Source of the DNA: Pseudonocardia kunmingensis
Lineage (GTDB): Bacteria; Actinomycetota; Actinomycetes; Mycobacteriales; Pseudonocardiaceae
DNA length: 64,000 bases
Direction: 5' to 3'
NCBI RefSeq assembly: GCF_006716445.1
Contig: NZ_VFPA01000002.1
Span: forward strand, 992,001-1,056,000
Under the pieces are notes generated by a model. It was given only the letters and a program-made list of their open reading frames with translations, did no database searches and was not told the DNA's origin. Position 1 is the stretch's first letter. Each line of letters opens with the position of its first letter. This document shows positions 33,222 to 42,172 of this stretch, piece after piece. A program made the position numbers and the translations under genes.

Positions 33222-34481
33222 GTGGCTCTTCGCGGAAGAACGGCGGCATTCATCGGTGTGTCCGCCGCCCTGGTACTCGGGGTGGTGGGCACGATCGCCT
33301 CCGCGGTGGTCTCGGGCCACGACTCGGCGCGGACGGTCACGTGGTGGCTGCCCAACTGGGACACGCCGATCGCCACCGAGCTGGTGGCGCAGTTCGAGGC
33401 CGAGAACCCCGACCTGACCGTACGGATGGTCGAGACCACGGTAGACACGATCGCCAACAAGGTGTCCGTCGCCCTCGACTCCGGGGACACGCCGGACGTC
33501 ATCACGGAACTGGCGTCGCGCACCCGCACCTACGTGCGCGAAAACCAGCTCGCCGACCTGTCGGACCTCTTCGGCCCGCAGATGCCACGCGAGGACTTCA
33601 TCTCCGGCGCGCTCGACGCGGTCTCCAGCGGCGGCGCCGTCCACGCCGTGCCCTACCGCTGGGACTGCATCGCCCTGATCTACAACAAGGATCTCCTCGC
33701 CGGGGCGGGCATCACCGGACCGCCCACCACCTGGGCCGACTTCGCCGCCGACGCGAAGGCGGTGACCGCGGGTGACGTGGCGGGCGTCGCCTGGCCCATG
33801 GGCGGCACCCCCAACGACCTGGTCAACCGCTTCCTCGGCTTCGCGCTGTCGGCGGGCGCCACCGTCGAGGACGGCGTGCCGCGGCTCACCACCGAGTCGT
33901 CGCGGGCGGCCCTGGAGGTCGTCGCGTCATCGGTGGCCGACGGCTGGGCGTCGCGCAGCTCGCTGGAGGTCGACAACACCGAGGTGCGTGAGCTGTTCAT
34001 CAACGGTCGGGTGGGGATGTACGTCGGTGGCGTGTTCGACGTGCAGCTGCAGCTCGACGCGGGCATGAACGTGGGCACGGCGGTGACCCCCGGCCCCGCC
34101 GGGCCGGGCATGCAGGGTGCGGACGGCTGGGGCTACGTCGTCCCCGCCGAGGCCCCCAACACCGAGGGCGCGAAGCGCCTCGTCGCGTTCCTCTCCCGGC
34201 CGGCGAACATGGCCAGGCTGACCTCGACCTACCCCGCGCGGATCAGCGCGGCCGACGACCCGCGGTTCCACGACGAGTACCGCCAGGCCCACTACGAGCA
34301 GCTGACGGAGCACTCCGTGCCCACTCCGAACGACCCGGCATGGGTGTCCATGATCCCGTCCGTCGCCGGCACGATCCAGTCGGTCGCGCTCGGGGAGAGC
34401 ACCCCCGACGAGGGCGCGCGCGCCATCCAGGCCGAGGCCGACCGGGTGCTCGGACCGGCCGGGGCAGGGGGCGGGCGATGA
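33222..34481 (+). CDS. ABC sugar-binding protein (extracellular solute-binding, family 1)
   Basis: A 419-residue carbohydrate-binding protein of the MalE/UgpB type (VTWWLPNWDTPIATELVAQFEAENPD; YRWDCIALIYNKDLLAGAGI; GYVVPAEAPNTEGAKRLVAFLS). The N-terminus has a membrane segment but no lipobox Cys, so it is either cleaved and released or stays anchored by an uncleaved helix; most actinobacterial relatives are lipoproteins. GTG start with AAAGGAG 5 bases upstream. First gene of the LacI-controlled operon; the next start overlaps its stop. Confidence 0.9.
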   Translation: MALRGRTAAFIGVSAALVLGVVGTIASAVVSGHDSARTVTWWLPNWDTPIATELVAQFEAENPDLTVRMVETTVDTIANKVSVALDSGDTPDVITELASRTRTYVRENQLADLSDLFGPQMPREDFISGALDAVSSGGAVHAVPYRWDCIALIYNKDLLAGAGITGPPTTWADFAADAKAVTAGDVAGVAWPMGGTPNDLVNRFLGFALSAGATVEDGVPRLTTESSRAALEVVASSVADGWASRSSLEVDNTEVRELFINGRVGMYVGGVFDVQLQLDAGMNVGTAVTPGPAGPGMQGADGWGYVVPAEAPNTEGAKRLVAFLSRPANMARLTSTYPARISAADDPRFHDEYRQAHYEQLTEHSVPTPNDPAWVSMIPSVAGTIQSVALGESTPDEGARAIQAEADRVLGPAGAGGGR

Positions 34482-35383
34482 CCTCGGCGAGCACCGCGCT
34501 GCCCCTGCGGCCCACGCCGGCGAGCGAGCACGCCCGGCGGAGGCGGCGCCGCACCGGCCTCGGCCTCGCGCTGCCCGCCGTCCTCGTGATGGCAGGGCTG
34601 ACGGTCATCCCGATCGTCTCGGTGCTCCAGCGGGCGGTCACCGGCGACGGCCGCGCGGCGTTCGTCCGGCTGGTCGAGTCGCCGGACTTCCTCCGGGTGC
34701 TGGGCACCACGCTGGTGTGGACCGCGGTGTCGGTGGTGGGGGCCCTCGTGCTCGGGCACGCCGCCGCCCTGCTGATGAACTCGAAGCACCTGCGCTGGGC
34801 AGGCGTGTGGCGCGGGGTGTTCATGATCCCGTGGATCATCCCGAACGTCGTCGGGGCCACGGTCTGGAAGTGGAACTTCTCGATCGACTACGGGCTGGTC
34901 AACCACGTTCTGATCCGGCTCGGGCTGCTGTCCGAGCCCATCGGCTGGCTGTCCGATCCCACGGTGGTGATCTACGCGCTGGCGGTCGTGCAGGTCTGGT
35001 TCACCGCGCCGTTCATCATGCTGATGGTCTCGGCGGCACTGACCTCGATCCCGGACGAGCGGCTCGAGGCCGCGCGGATGGACGGCGCGGGCGCCCTGTC
35101 CGTCCTGCGCCACATCGTGCTGCCGGCGATCCGGCCGACCACCGGGCTGTCCGCGCTGCTGATGGTGGTGTGGGCGCTGAACTCGTTCACGATCATCTGG
35201 GTCGCCACCGGCGGCGGGCCCGCCGGCGCGTCGACGATCCTCCCGATCCTCATCTACCAGGCGTTCCAGACCGGCGACGCCGCCATGGTCTCCGCGGTGG
35301 CGGTCATCCAGCTCGTCGTCTCGATGGTGTTCGCGGTGATCTACGTCCGCGCGGTGCGCGGGGACATGGAGGGATCGGCATGA
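34478..35383 (+). CDS. ABC sugar permease, MalF/UgpA type
   Basis: A 301-residue permease with six or so membrane segments and the EAA loop (DERLEAARMDGAGALSVLRHIVLPAI). ATGA overlap with the binding-protein gene and with the following permease. Pairs with the next gene product to form the channel. No ATP-binding gene is present in the cluster, so a general MsmK-type ATPase encoded elsewhere probably energises it. Confidence 0.92.
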   Translation: MTSASTALPLRPTPASEHARRRRRRTGLGLALPAVLVMAGLTVIPIVSVLQRAVTGDGRAAFVRLVESPDFLRVLGTTLVWTAVSVVGALVLGHAAALLMNSKHLRWAGVWRGVFMIPWIIPNVVGATVWKWNFSIDYGLVNHVLIRLGLLSEPIGWLSDPTVVIYALAVVQVWFTAPFIMLMVSAALTSIPDERLEAARMDGAGALSVLRHIVLPAIRPTTGLSALLMVVWALNSFTIIWVATGGGPAGASTILPILIYQAFQTGDAAMVSAVAVIQLVVSMVFAVIYVRAVRGDMEGSA

Positions 35384-36228
35384 GCTCGGGGACGGCGCTG
35401 CGCAGCAAGGGCGCGCTCGCCACGGCCACGTGGATCGGCGTGGCGGTGATGGCGGTCTGGACGCTCGCACCCATCGCGGTCATGGTGTTCACGTCGCTGA
35501 AGCCGCGCGACGAGGTCTTCGCGATCCCGCCGACGCTCCTCCCCGACACCTGGACCCTGCAGAACTACGTCGAGGTGTTCACGGGTTCCTCGATGCCGCG
35601 CGCGTTCCTGAACTCGATCCTCGCGGCCGGGTTCACCACCCTGATGACGCTGATCCTGTGCACCAGCGCGGGCTACGCGCTCGCGCGGTTCCGGTTCCGC
35701 TCGGCCCGCCCGATCGCGCTGTTCATCCTGCTCGGGCAGATGGTGCCGATCACGGTCCTGCTGCTGCCGCTCTACGAGATCATCGGCGACATGCGGCTGC
35801 AGGACTCCGTCGTGGGTCTCGCGATCGCCCACCTGGTGATCACGGTGCCGCTGGTGACGTGGATGATCCGCAACCAGATCGCGTCGATCCCGGTGGAGCT
35901 GGAGGAGGCCGTCCTGATGGACGGCGGCTCGCGGCTGGACGCGGTCACCTACGTGACGCTGCCCGTCGCGGCGCCCGGGATCGCCGCGGCGGGGATGTAC
36001 GCGTTCCTGCAGTCGTGGCACGAGTTCGTGCTCGCGTCGGTCCTGACGTCGTCGGCGAGCGCGCGGACCGCGCCCGTCGCGCTCACCGAGTTCGCATCCG
36101 AGTTCCGGATCGACTGGGGATCCACGATGGCCGCCTCGGTGGTCCTGACGGTCCCCGTGGTGATCGTCTTCATCGTCCTGCAGAAGTACTTCGTCCGCGG
36201 CCTGGCCAGCGGCGGGGTCAAGGGCTGA
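35380..36228 (+). CDS. ABC sugar permease, MalG/UgpE type
   Basis: A 282-residue MalG-type permease with the EAA loop (VELEEAVLMDGGSRLDAVTYVTLPVAAPG) and the typical C-terminus KYFVRGLASGGVKG. Its ATG overlaps the previous stop. The glycosidase gene starts 22 bp after its stop, linking import to hydrolysis. Confidence 0.92.
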   Translation: MSSGTALRSKGALATATWIGVAVMAVWTLAPIAVMVFTSLKPRDEVFAIPPTLLPDTWTLQNYVEVFTGSSMPRAFLNSILAAGFTTLMTLILCTSAGYALARFRFRSARPIALFILLGQMVPITVLLLPLYEIIGDMRLQDSVVGLAIAHLVITVPLVTWMIRNQIASIPVELEEAVLMDGGSRLDAVTYVTLPVAAPGIAAAGMYAFLQSWHEFVLASVLTSSASARTAPVALTEFASEFRIDWGSTMAASVVLTVPVVIVFIVLQKYFVRGLASGGVKG

Positions 36229-36250
36229 ATCCCGCTACCGAAGGAGTTGC

Positions 36251-38173
36251 ATGATGCTGCCGGCGCCCCCGTGGCTCGGGGTCAACTACTGGTCGCGCGC
36301 GGGCGGCCCGCGGATGTGGGCGGACTACGACGCCGAGACGGTGGCCGAGGAGCTGGACACGCTGGCCGCCCACGGCCTCAACACCACGCGCAGCTTCTTC
36401 TACTGGCCCGACTTCATGCCCGAGCCCGGCCGGATCGACGAGGCGAAGGTGAAGTCGTTCCTGCAGTTCCTCGACCAGCACACCGAGCGCGGGCTCGGCA
36501 CCATCCCCACGTTCCTCGTCGGCCACATGTCCGGCGAGAACTGGGACCCAGCCTGGCGCGGCGGGCGCGACCTCTACACGGACGTGTGGCTCGTCGGTCG
36601 CCAGTCCTGGTTCATCCGCGAGATGGTGGAGCGGGTCGGCGGGCACGACGCCGTCGTCGGCTGGCTGGTGTCCAACGAGATGCCGATCTACGGGCGGCCG
36701 GACACCCGCGGCGGCCCGGAGGACCGGGAGGTCGTGTCCGCGTGGGCGGAGCTCATGGTCTCCGCCGTGCGCGCGGGCGGGGGCACGCAGCCGGTGTCGC
36801 TCGGCGACGGGGCGTGGGGGATCGAGGTCACCGGCGCCGACAACGGCTTCCACATCCGCGACATCGCGCCGCTGGTGGACTTCCTCGGCCCGCACGTCTA
36901 CCGCATGGAGGACGACCAGAGCCGGCAGTTCCTCACCGCTGCGTTCATCTGCCACCTGCTGGACTTCGCCGACCGTCCCGTCGTGCTCGAGGAGTTCGGC
37001 GTGACCTCGGCGTACGTGTCGGACGTGAACGCCGCGCACTACTACCGGCAGGTGCTGCACTCGTCGCTGCTGGCGGGCGCGCGCGGGTGGCTCGCGTGGA
37101 ACAACACCGACTACGGCCACATCGCCGACCAGGACCCGTACCGCCACCACGCCTTCGAGCTGTACTTCGGCCTCACCGACTCCGACGGGCGGCCCAAGCC
37201 CGCGCTGGGAGAGCTGCGGGACTTCTCCCGGGTCATCGACGCGGTGGACGTCGCCGCGTTGCGCCGGCCGCCGAGCGACGCGGCGCTGCTCGTGTCGAGC
37301 TACCTGGAGCAGCGCCACCCGCTCACGCCCGCGGCGGACGGGCCGTTCGTCTTCCGCTCGCTGCGCCAGGCCTGGATCGCCGCGTGGGAGGCCGACGTGG
37401 CGCTGGACCTGGTCCGCGAACGTGACGGCATCGACGGCGAGCACCGGCTCTACCTGGTGCCGTCCACCAAAGCGCTGCTGGCGCCGACCTGGACGCGGCT
37501 GGAGGAGCTCGCCGCGGAGGGCGCCACCGTCTACGTCTCCTACTGCGCGGGCGAGCACGCCTGGCAGCGCGGGCCGTGGTGGGCGGAGATGAACCGGATC
37601 TTCGGGGTGGAGCACCAGTTGCGCTACGGGCTGGTCGAGCCGGTGTCCGGGCAGGTCGAGCTGACCGTCGCCCAGCCGTTCGGCGACCTCGCCGCGGGCG
37701 AGCGGCTGACGTTCACCGCTGCCGGTACCGAGAACTCGCGCTCCTACCTGCCGGTCCGCCCGGTGGACGCCGAGGTGCTGCTGACCGACGCCGAGGGGAG
37801 GCCCGCGCTGCTGCGCCGCCGCGTCGGGCAGGGTGCGATGGTGCTCGGGACGTACCCGGTGGAGCACTTCGCCGCGATGACCCCGGGGGTGAACCCGGAG
37901 GACACGGCCCGGATCTACCGTGCACTGGCCGCCGAGGCCGGCGTGCGCACGACGGCGACCGTGCACGACCCGCTCGTGCACGCTGAGGTGCTGGAGCACC
38001 CGGGCGGCCGCCGCTTCCTGTGGGTGCTGAGCCAGCACGCCGAAGCCGTCACGGTCGAGATGGAGCTCGCCGGTGACCTGCAGGACGTCGTGTCGGGTGA
38101 GCAGGTGGACCCGGGGCGCGTCGCGCTGGACGCGTTCGGGGTGCGGGTGTTGCGTATGACCGGGCAGCGCTGA
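36251..38173 (+). CDS. Intracellular glycoside hydrolase, GH5/GH42-like (clan A)
   Basis: A 640-residue glycosidase. The N-terminal (beta/alpha)8 barrel has clan-A catalytic glutamates: acid/base Glu143 in VSNEMPIYG and nucleophile-type Glu248 in VLEEFGVTS. After about residue 390 come a flavodoxin-like domain (LYLVPSTKALLAPTWTRLEELAAEGATVYVSY), as in beta-galactosidase trimerisation regions, and a C-terminal beta domain. No signal peptide, so it cuts oligosaccharides after import by the adjacent ABC system. Start ATG at 36251 or 36254, with AAGGAG upstream. Sugar specificity (beta-mannoside or beta-galactoside are candidates) cannot be read. Confidence 0.82.
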   Translation: MMLPAPPWLGVNYWSRAGGPRMWADYDAETVAEELDTLAAHGLNTTRSFFYWPDFMPEPGRIDEAKVKSFLQFLDQHTERGLGTIPTFLVGHMSGENWDPAWRGGRDLYTDVWLVGRQSWFIREMVERVGGHDAVVGWLVSNEMPIYGRPDTRGGPEDREVVSAWAELMVSAVRAGGGTQPVSLGDGAWGIEVTGADNGFHIRDIAPLVDFLGPHVYRMEDDQSRQFLTAAFICHLLDFADRPVVLEEFGVTSAYVSDVNAAHYYRQVLHSSLLAGARGWLAWNNTDYGHIADQDPYRHHAFELYFGLTDSDGRPKPALGELRDFSRVIDAVDVAALRRPPSDAALLVSSYLEQRHPLTPAADGPFVFRSLRQAWIAAWEADVALDLVRERDGIDGEHRLYLVPSTKALLAPTWTRLEELAAEGATVYVSYCAGEHAWQRGPWWAEMNRIFGVEHQLRYGLVEPVSGQVELTVAQPFGDLAAGERLTFTAAGTENSRSYLPVRPVDAEVLLTDAEGRPALLRRRVGQGAMVLGTYPVEHFAAMTPGVNPEDTARIYRALAAEAGVRTTATVHDPLVHAEVLEHPGGRRFLWVLSQHAEAVTVEMELAGDLQDVVSGEQVDPGRVALDAFGVRVLRMTGQR

Positions 38174-38198
38174 GCGGATCTCGCGGAGGGAGCAGTCG

Positions 38199-39389
38199 AT
38201 GAAGATCGTCGACCTGAAGTGCGCGGTGATCGGCGACAGCCCGATCATCCGGATCGTCACCGACGAGGGCGTCGACGGGTTCGGGGAGATCGAGTCGTCC
38301 AAGCCGTACATGCGCCCCGTGGTGGAGATGTACCGGGACTTCCTGGTCGGTGAGGACCCCACCGACGTCGAGCGGTGCCTGCTGAAGATCCGGCGGTTCG
38401 CCGCGTTCAAGCCGTGGGGCGCCGCGGTGTCGGCGATCGAGATCGCGCTCTGGGACGTAGCGGGCAAGGCGGCGGGGCTGCCGGTCTACAAGCTCCTCGG
38501 CGGCAAGGTGCGCGACAAGGTGCGGGTCTACAACGGCGGTGTGCGCCCGCAGCTGAAGGGGCACCGCCCGGAGGACTACGCCGAGGCGATGGCGCAGATG
38601 AAGGCCGCGCCCGAGGGCTTCACCCTGATCAAGGAGGGGGTGGGCTACCACGGCTTCATGGTGCAGAACACGCCCGACTTCACCTTCGGCGAGCTGCGCA
38701 CCGGCCCGCGACACCCCAACCGCGGGCCGCTCACCGAGCGCGGCCTCAAGCACACGGTCGCGTGCGTCGAGGCGATGAAGGAGGTGCTCGGCGACGAGGT
38801 CGGGCTGGCCCTCGACGCCGGCCCCGGCTTCACCGTGCCCGACTCCATCCGGCTGCTGCGCGCGCTGGAGCCGCTGAACCTGATGTGGGTGGAGGACCTC
38901 CTCACCGGCGACTACGTGCCGTGGGTGCACGCCGACCAGTACCGCGAGGTGACGGTCGCGACCAGCACGCCGACGCACACCGGCGAGCAGATCTACCTGC
39001 GGCAGAACTTCAAGGACCTGATCTCCACGCAGGCCGTGCGGGTGGTCGGGCCGGACCCGTGCGACGTCGGCGGGATCGCCGAGCTCAAGTGGGTGGCCGA
39101 GTACGCCGACCTGCACGGCGTCCAGATCGCCCCGCACGGCGTGCTGGACGGGGTGTTCGGGCTGGCCGCGCTGGTGCAGGTGTGCGCCACGCTGCCGGAC
39201 AACTTCATCGCGTTCGAGTACCCGGTGGCGCGGCCGGAGTGGTGGTACTCGATCGTGACGGGGCTGCCGGAGCGGATCGTGGTGGACGGGTTCGTCGAGG
39301 TGTGGGACCGGCCGGGGCTGGGGGTCGAGTTCGACCGGGAGGCCGCGAAGGCCCACCTGCGCCCCGGCGACGAGGGATTCTTCGCCTGA
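38199..39389 (+). CDS. Enolase-superfamily (mandelate racemase/muconate lactonizing) dehydratase 1
   Basis: A 396-residue enolase-superfamily enzyme, probably a sugar-acid dehydratase or epimerase. The capping domain is at the N-terminus; the barrel carries the putative metal ligands Asp in LALDAGPGFT, Glu in WVEDLL and Glu in HTGEQIYL. A Lys in LIKEGVGYHG and a His in IAPHGVLDG are candidate bases. The D-x-H motif of galactonate/mannonate dehydratases is absent (D-A-G), so the substrate differs from that of the enzyme at 45533. Start ATG with GGAGGGAG upstream; 25 bp after the glycosidase in the LacI operon. Confidence 0.85.
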   Translation: MKIVDLKCAVIGDSPIIRIVTDEGVDGFGEIESSKPYMRPVVEMYRDFLVGEDPTDVERCLLKIRRFAAFKPWGAAVSAIEIALWDVAGKAAGLPVYKLLGGKVRDKVRVYNGGVRPQLKGHRPEDYAEAMAQMKAAPEGFTLIKEGVGYHGFMVQNTPDFTFGELRTGPRHPNRGPLTERGLKHTVACVEAMKEVLGDEVGLALDAGPGFTVPDSIRLLRALEPLNLMWVEDLLTGDYVPWVHADQYREVTVATSTPTHTGEQIYLRQNFKDLISTQAVRVVGPDPCDVGGIAELKWVAEYADLHGVQIAPHGVLDGVFGLAALVQVCATLPDNFIAFEYPVARPEWWYSIVTGLPERIVVDGFVEVWDRPGLGVEFDREAAKAHLRPGDEGFFA

Positions 39390-39400
39390 TCCGGCAGTCG

Positions 39401-40345
39401 TCAGTACAGCCAGCGGTCGCCGCTCGGCACCAGCGCGTCCAGCTCCGGCCACAGCGCCTCGGGGATCGGCAGCCGTGCCTGCGCCACGCACTCGTCCACG
39501 CGCTCGGGGCGGGAGAACCCGACCACCGTCGACGCGACGCGCTCGTCGCGGATCGAGAACTGCAGCGCGGCGGCCGCGAGCGGCACACCGTGCCGTGCGC
39601 ACGCCTGCTCCATGCCCCGCAGGGCGTCGAGCACCTCCGGGTGGGCCTCGCGGTAGGCGTAGCGGGTGGAGCCGGCGCTGCCCGTGGCGAGGATCCCGCC
39701 GCCGAAGACGGCCGCGTTCACCACCGCCACACCCTGGTCGACGGCGGCGTCCAGCAGGGCGTCGGCCGAGCGGTCCAGCAGCGTCCAGCGGTTGTGGGTG
39801 ATCAGCGCCTCGAACGCGCCGGTGCGGACGTAGCGCTCCATCAGCGCGACCGGCCCGCCGGCCACGCCGATGTGCGCGGCGATGCCCTCGTCGCGGATGC
39901 GCAGCAGCTCCTCGACCGGCCCGCCCTTCGCCATCCCGTCCTCGAACGGGATGTGCTCGGGGTCGTGCAGGTACAGCAGCGGGACGCCCGAGAGCCCCAG
40001 CCGCTCCAGGCTCTCCTCGATCGAGCGGCGCACCCGGGGGCCGGAGAAGTCGCCGGACGGGTCCCGGTCCACCTTGGTGGCCAGCACGAACCCCTCGGGT
40101 AGCCCGCCCGCCTGCGCCAGCGCGGCGCCGATGCGGCGCTCGCTCTCCCCACCGCTGTAGCTGTTGGACGTGTCGAGGAAGCTGATCGGCCCGTCGAGCA
40201 CGCGCTTCACGGTGTCGATCCCGCGCTGCGCCGGCACGTCGTAGCCGAAGTTGCCCGGCATGCTGCCCAGTGGCCCGCCGCCCGCGCACACCGCGGACAC
40301 GGTGAGCCCGGTCGTCCCGAGCGGGCGCAGCCAGTCGGCGCTCAC
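39401..40345 (-). CDS. Aldo/keto reductase
   Basis: A 314-residue NADPH-dependent aldo/keto reductase of the galactose/fucose-dehydrogenase-like group. Motifs: FLDTSNSYSGGESERRIG (catalytic Asp and Tyr), VLATKVDRDPSGDF (catalytic Lys), LLYLHDPEH (His). The GTG start is chosen where the family begins (WLRPLGTTGLTVSAV); a much longer open frame upstream is a shadow. It converges on the dehydratase gene (11 bp between stops). Likely oxidises a free hexose or deoxysugar to a lactone, feeding the dehydratase. Confidence 0.88.
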   Translation of the reverse strand: MSADWLRPLGTTGLTVSAVCAGGGPLGSMPGNFGYDVPAQRGIDTVKRVLDGPISFLDTSNSYSGGESERRIGAALAQAGGLPEGFVLATKVDRDPSGDFSGPRVRRSIEESLERLGLSGVPLLYLHDPEHIPFEDGMAKGGPVEELLRIRDEGIAAHIGVAGGPVALMERYVRTGAFEALITHNRWTLLDRSADALLDAAVDQGVAVVNAAVFGGGILATGSAGSTRYAYREAHPEVLDALRGMEQACARHGVPLAAAALQFSIRDERVASTVVGFSRPERVDECVAQARLPIPEALWPELDALVPSGDRWLY

Positions 40346-40565
40346 CGGGACCCCTCGACGAGCCGGTCCGCGTCCGGACGCCAGTGCGAGTCCTGCTTCT
40401 CGGATGTGTAGGTCAACACTCCAGCACGGTATGCCCTGCGTGGAACCCGGCCACCCGCCGCGTCGCGGCTCCCCCCGAAGGGGGAGGCGCGCTCCGACTT
40501 CCGCCGGAAGATCGCAGCCGGTCGAGTGATCCCCGACCCCGGGTGGTCTCCCTACCGTCCCTGAC

Positions 40566-42170
40566 ATGCACAGACAGATCGGGTCCCGGTGCGGCGCGGC
40601 CGTCGCCGCCGCCGCGCTGGTCCTGACCGGGTGCGCCGGTGGGTCGGGTGCGGTGTCGACGGCGATGTCGGAGGGCGGTTCGTCCACGGCGCCGGTGCCC
40701 GACCCGATCGCCTGGAACGAGTGCGGACCGAACCTCGACTGCGCCACCGTCGAGGTGCCGCTGGAGTACACCGAGCCCGACGGCGTGCAGATCCCGCTCG
40801 CGGTCATGCGGCACCGGGCAGGCGACCCGGCGCAGCGCATCGGCAGCCTGTTCTTCAACCCGGGCGGGCCGGGGGTCGTGGCCACGGACACGCTGCGGAA
40901 CCTGCACGCCACCGCAGGCGCCCCCGGCACGTTCTCGCCCGACGTGCTCGCCCGGTTCGACGTCATCGCCATGGACCCCCGCGGCGTCGGCGGATCGGGT
41001 GCCGCCCGCTGCCTCACCGATGAGCAGCGCGCCGAGGCCGCGGCCACCGGATCCGACCCGGCCGTACCCGGGGGCAAGCCGCTGCCGGAGTTGCTGGCCG
41101 ACGCCACCACCTTCACCGACGGTTGCGGGGCGCACCAGCGGCTCGATTTCCTGGCCGGCTTGTCCACCGACAACGTCGCCCGCGACATGGACCAGGTCCG
41201 GGCCGCGCTCGGCGAGGACCAGATCACCTACTACGGCATCTCCTACGGCACCGTGGTCGGGCCGATGTACGCCACGCTCTTCCCGGACCGCGTCCGGCAG
41301 ATGGTGCTCGACGCGCCCGTCGACACCGGGCTGTGGTTCGGCGACTCGCTCGAGTTCCTCGGCGAGGTCGCGGTGGCCAGCGAGCGCACGCTCGACGCCT
41401 GGTTCGAGACCTGCCGCACCGAGGGTGCGGCAGTGTGCCCGTTCGGCGACGGTGACCCCGAAGCGGCGTTCGACGCGTTGATCGTCGAGCTCGAGGAGCA
41501 GCCGCTGGAGGTGGCGCCGGTCGAAGGAGTGACACCGGGCGGCACGCTCGACGGCGCCATGGCGCTCGAGGCCGCCCGGGGGCTCGCAGGCGACCAGGTC
41601 GCCTGGCCGACGCTCACCTCGGCGCTGCTCGGCGCGCAGGACGGCGACGGCGCACTGCTGCACTTCCTGTGGCAGAGCATCACGGTCTCGCCGTTCGGGG
41701 TCCCGACCGCCACGCACGAGGTCCACACCGCGGTGCGGTGCGCCGACTGGCGGACCCCGACCGACGTCGCCGCGCACACCGCCGCTGCCACCGAGGTCGT
41801 CGCGGAGGCCGAGCGGATCGGCACCCGGGCCGCATACAGCGCGCTGAACTGCGCCCTGTGGCCCGCGCCGGACCCGGACCCCGTCACCGAACCGCTCACG
41901 GCCGCCGGTGCTCCGCCGGTACTGGTGGTGGGCGGCCGGCTGGACCCGGTCACCCCCCACCACTGGGCGGAGTCCATGGTCGAGACGCTGGACTCCGCCG
42001 TCCTGCTCACGCGAGAAGGCGTCGGTCACGGCTCCTACGGCACGGTCGCGTGCGTCGACGCCGCGGTGGACGCCACGTTGATCGACGGCGTCCTGCCGGC
42101 CGACGGCACCGTCTGCGACGTGGAACGGCCGGGCACGACAGGCCCCGTCGCATCCGGGGCCGGGGGCTGA
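40566..42170 (+). CDS. Secreted TAP-type alpha/beta-hydrolase (tripeptidyl aminopeptidase-like lipoprotein)
   Basis: A 534-residue exported hydrolase like Streptomyces tripeptidyl aminopeptidases SlpD/SlpE. Signal peptide with lipobox LTGC near residue 22; the core then opens with WNECGPNLDCATVEVPLEY. Catalytic triad visible: Ser in YYGISYGTVVG, Asp in GGRLDPVTPHHWAE, His in GVGHGSYG; paired cysteines are conserved. Divergent from the aldo/keto reductase (220 bp gap with nothing notable). The 3' end abuts the convergent Asp-rich gene with 2 bp between stops. Function: extracellular peptide or ester hydrolysis at the membrane. Confidence 0.88.
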   Translation: MHRQIGSRCGAAVAAAALVLTGCAGGSGAVSTAMSEGGSSTAPVPDPIAWNECGPNLDCATVEVPLEYTEPDGVQIPLAVMRHRAGDPAQRIGSLFFNPGGPGVVATDTLRNLHATAGAPGTFSPDVLARFDVIAMDPRGVGGSGAARCLTDEQRAEAAATGSDPAVPGGKPLPELLADATTFTDGCGAHQRLDFLAGLSTDNVARDMDQVRAALGEDQITYYGISYGTVVGPMYATLFPDRVRQMVLDAPVDTGLWFGDSLEFLGEVAVASERTLDAWFETCRTEGAAVCPFGDGDPEAAFDALIVELEEQPLEVAPVEGVTPGGTLDGAMALEAARGLAGDQVAWPTLTSALLGAQDGDGALLHFLWQSITVSPFGVPTATHEVHTAVRCADWRTPTDVAAHTAAATEVVAEAERIGTRAAYSALNCALWPAPDPDPVTEPLTAAGAPPVLVVGGRLDPVTPHHWAESMVETLDSAVLLTREGVGHGSYGTVACVDAAVDATLIDGVLPADGTVCDVERPGTTGPVASGAGG

Positions 42171-42172
42171 GC

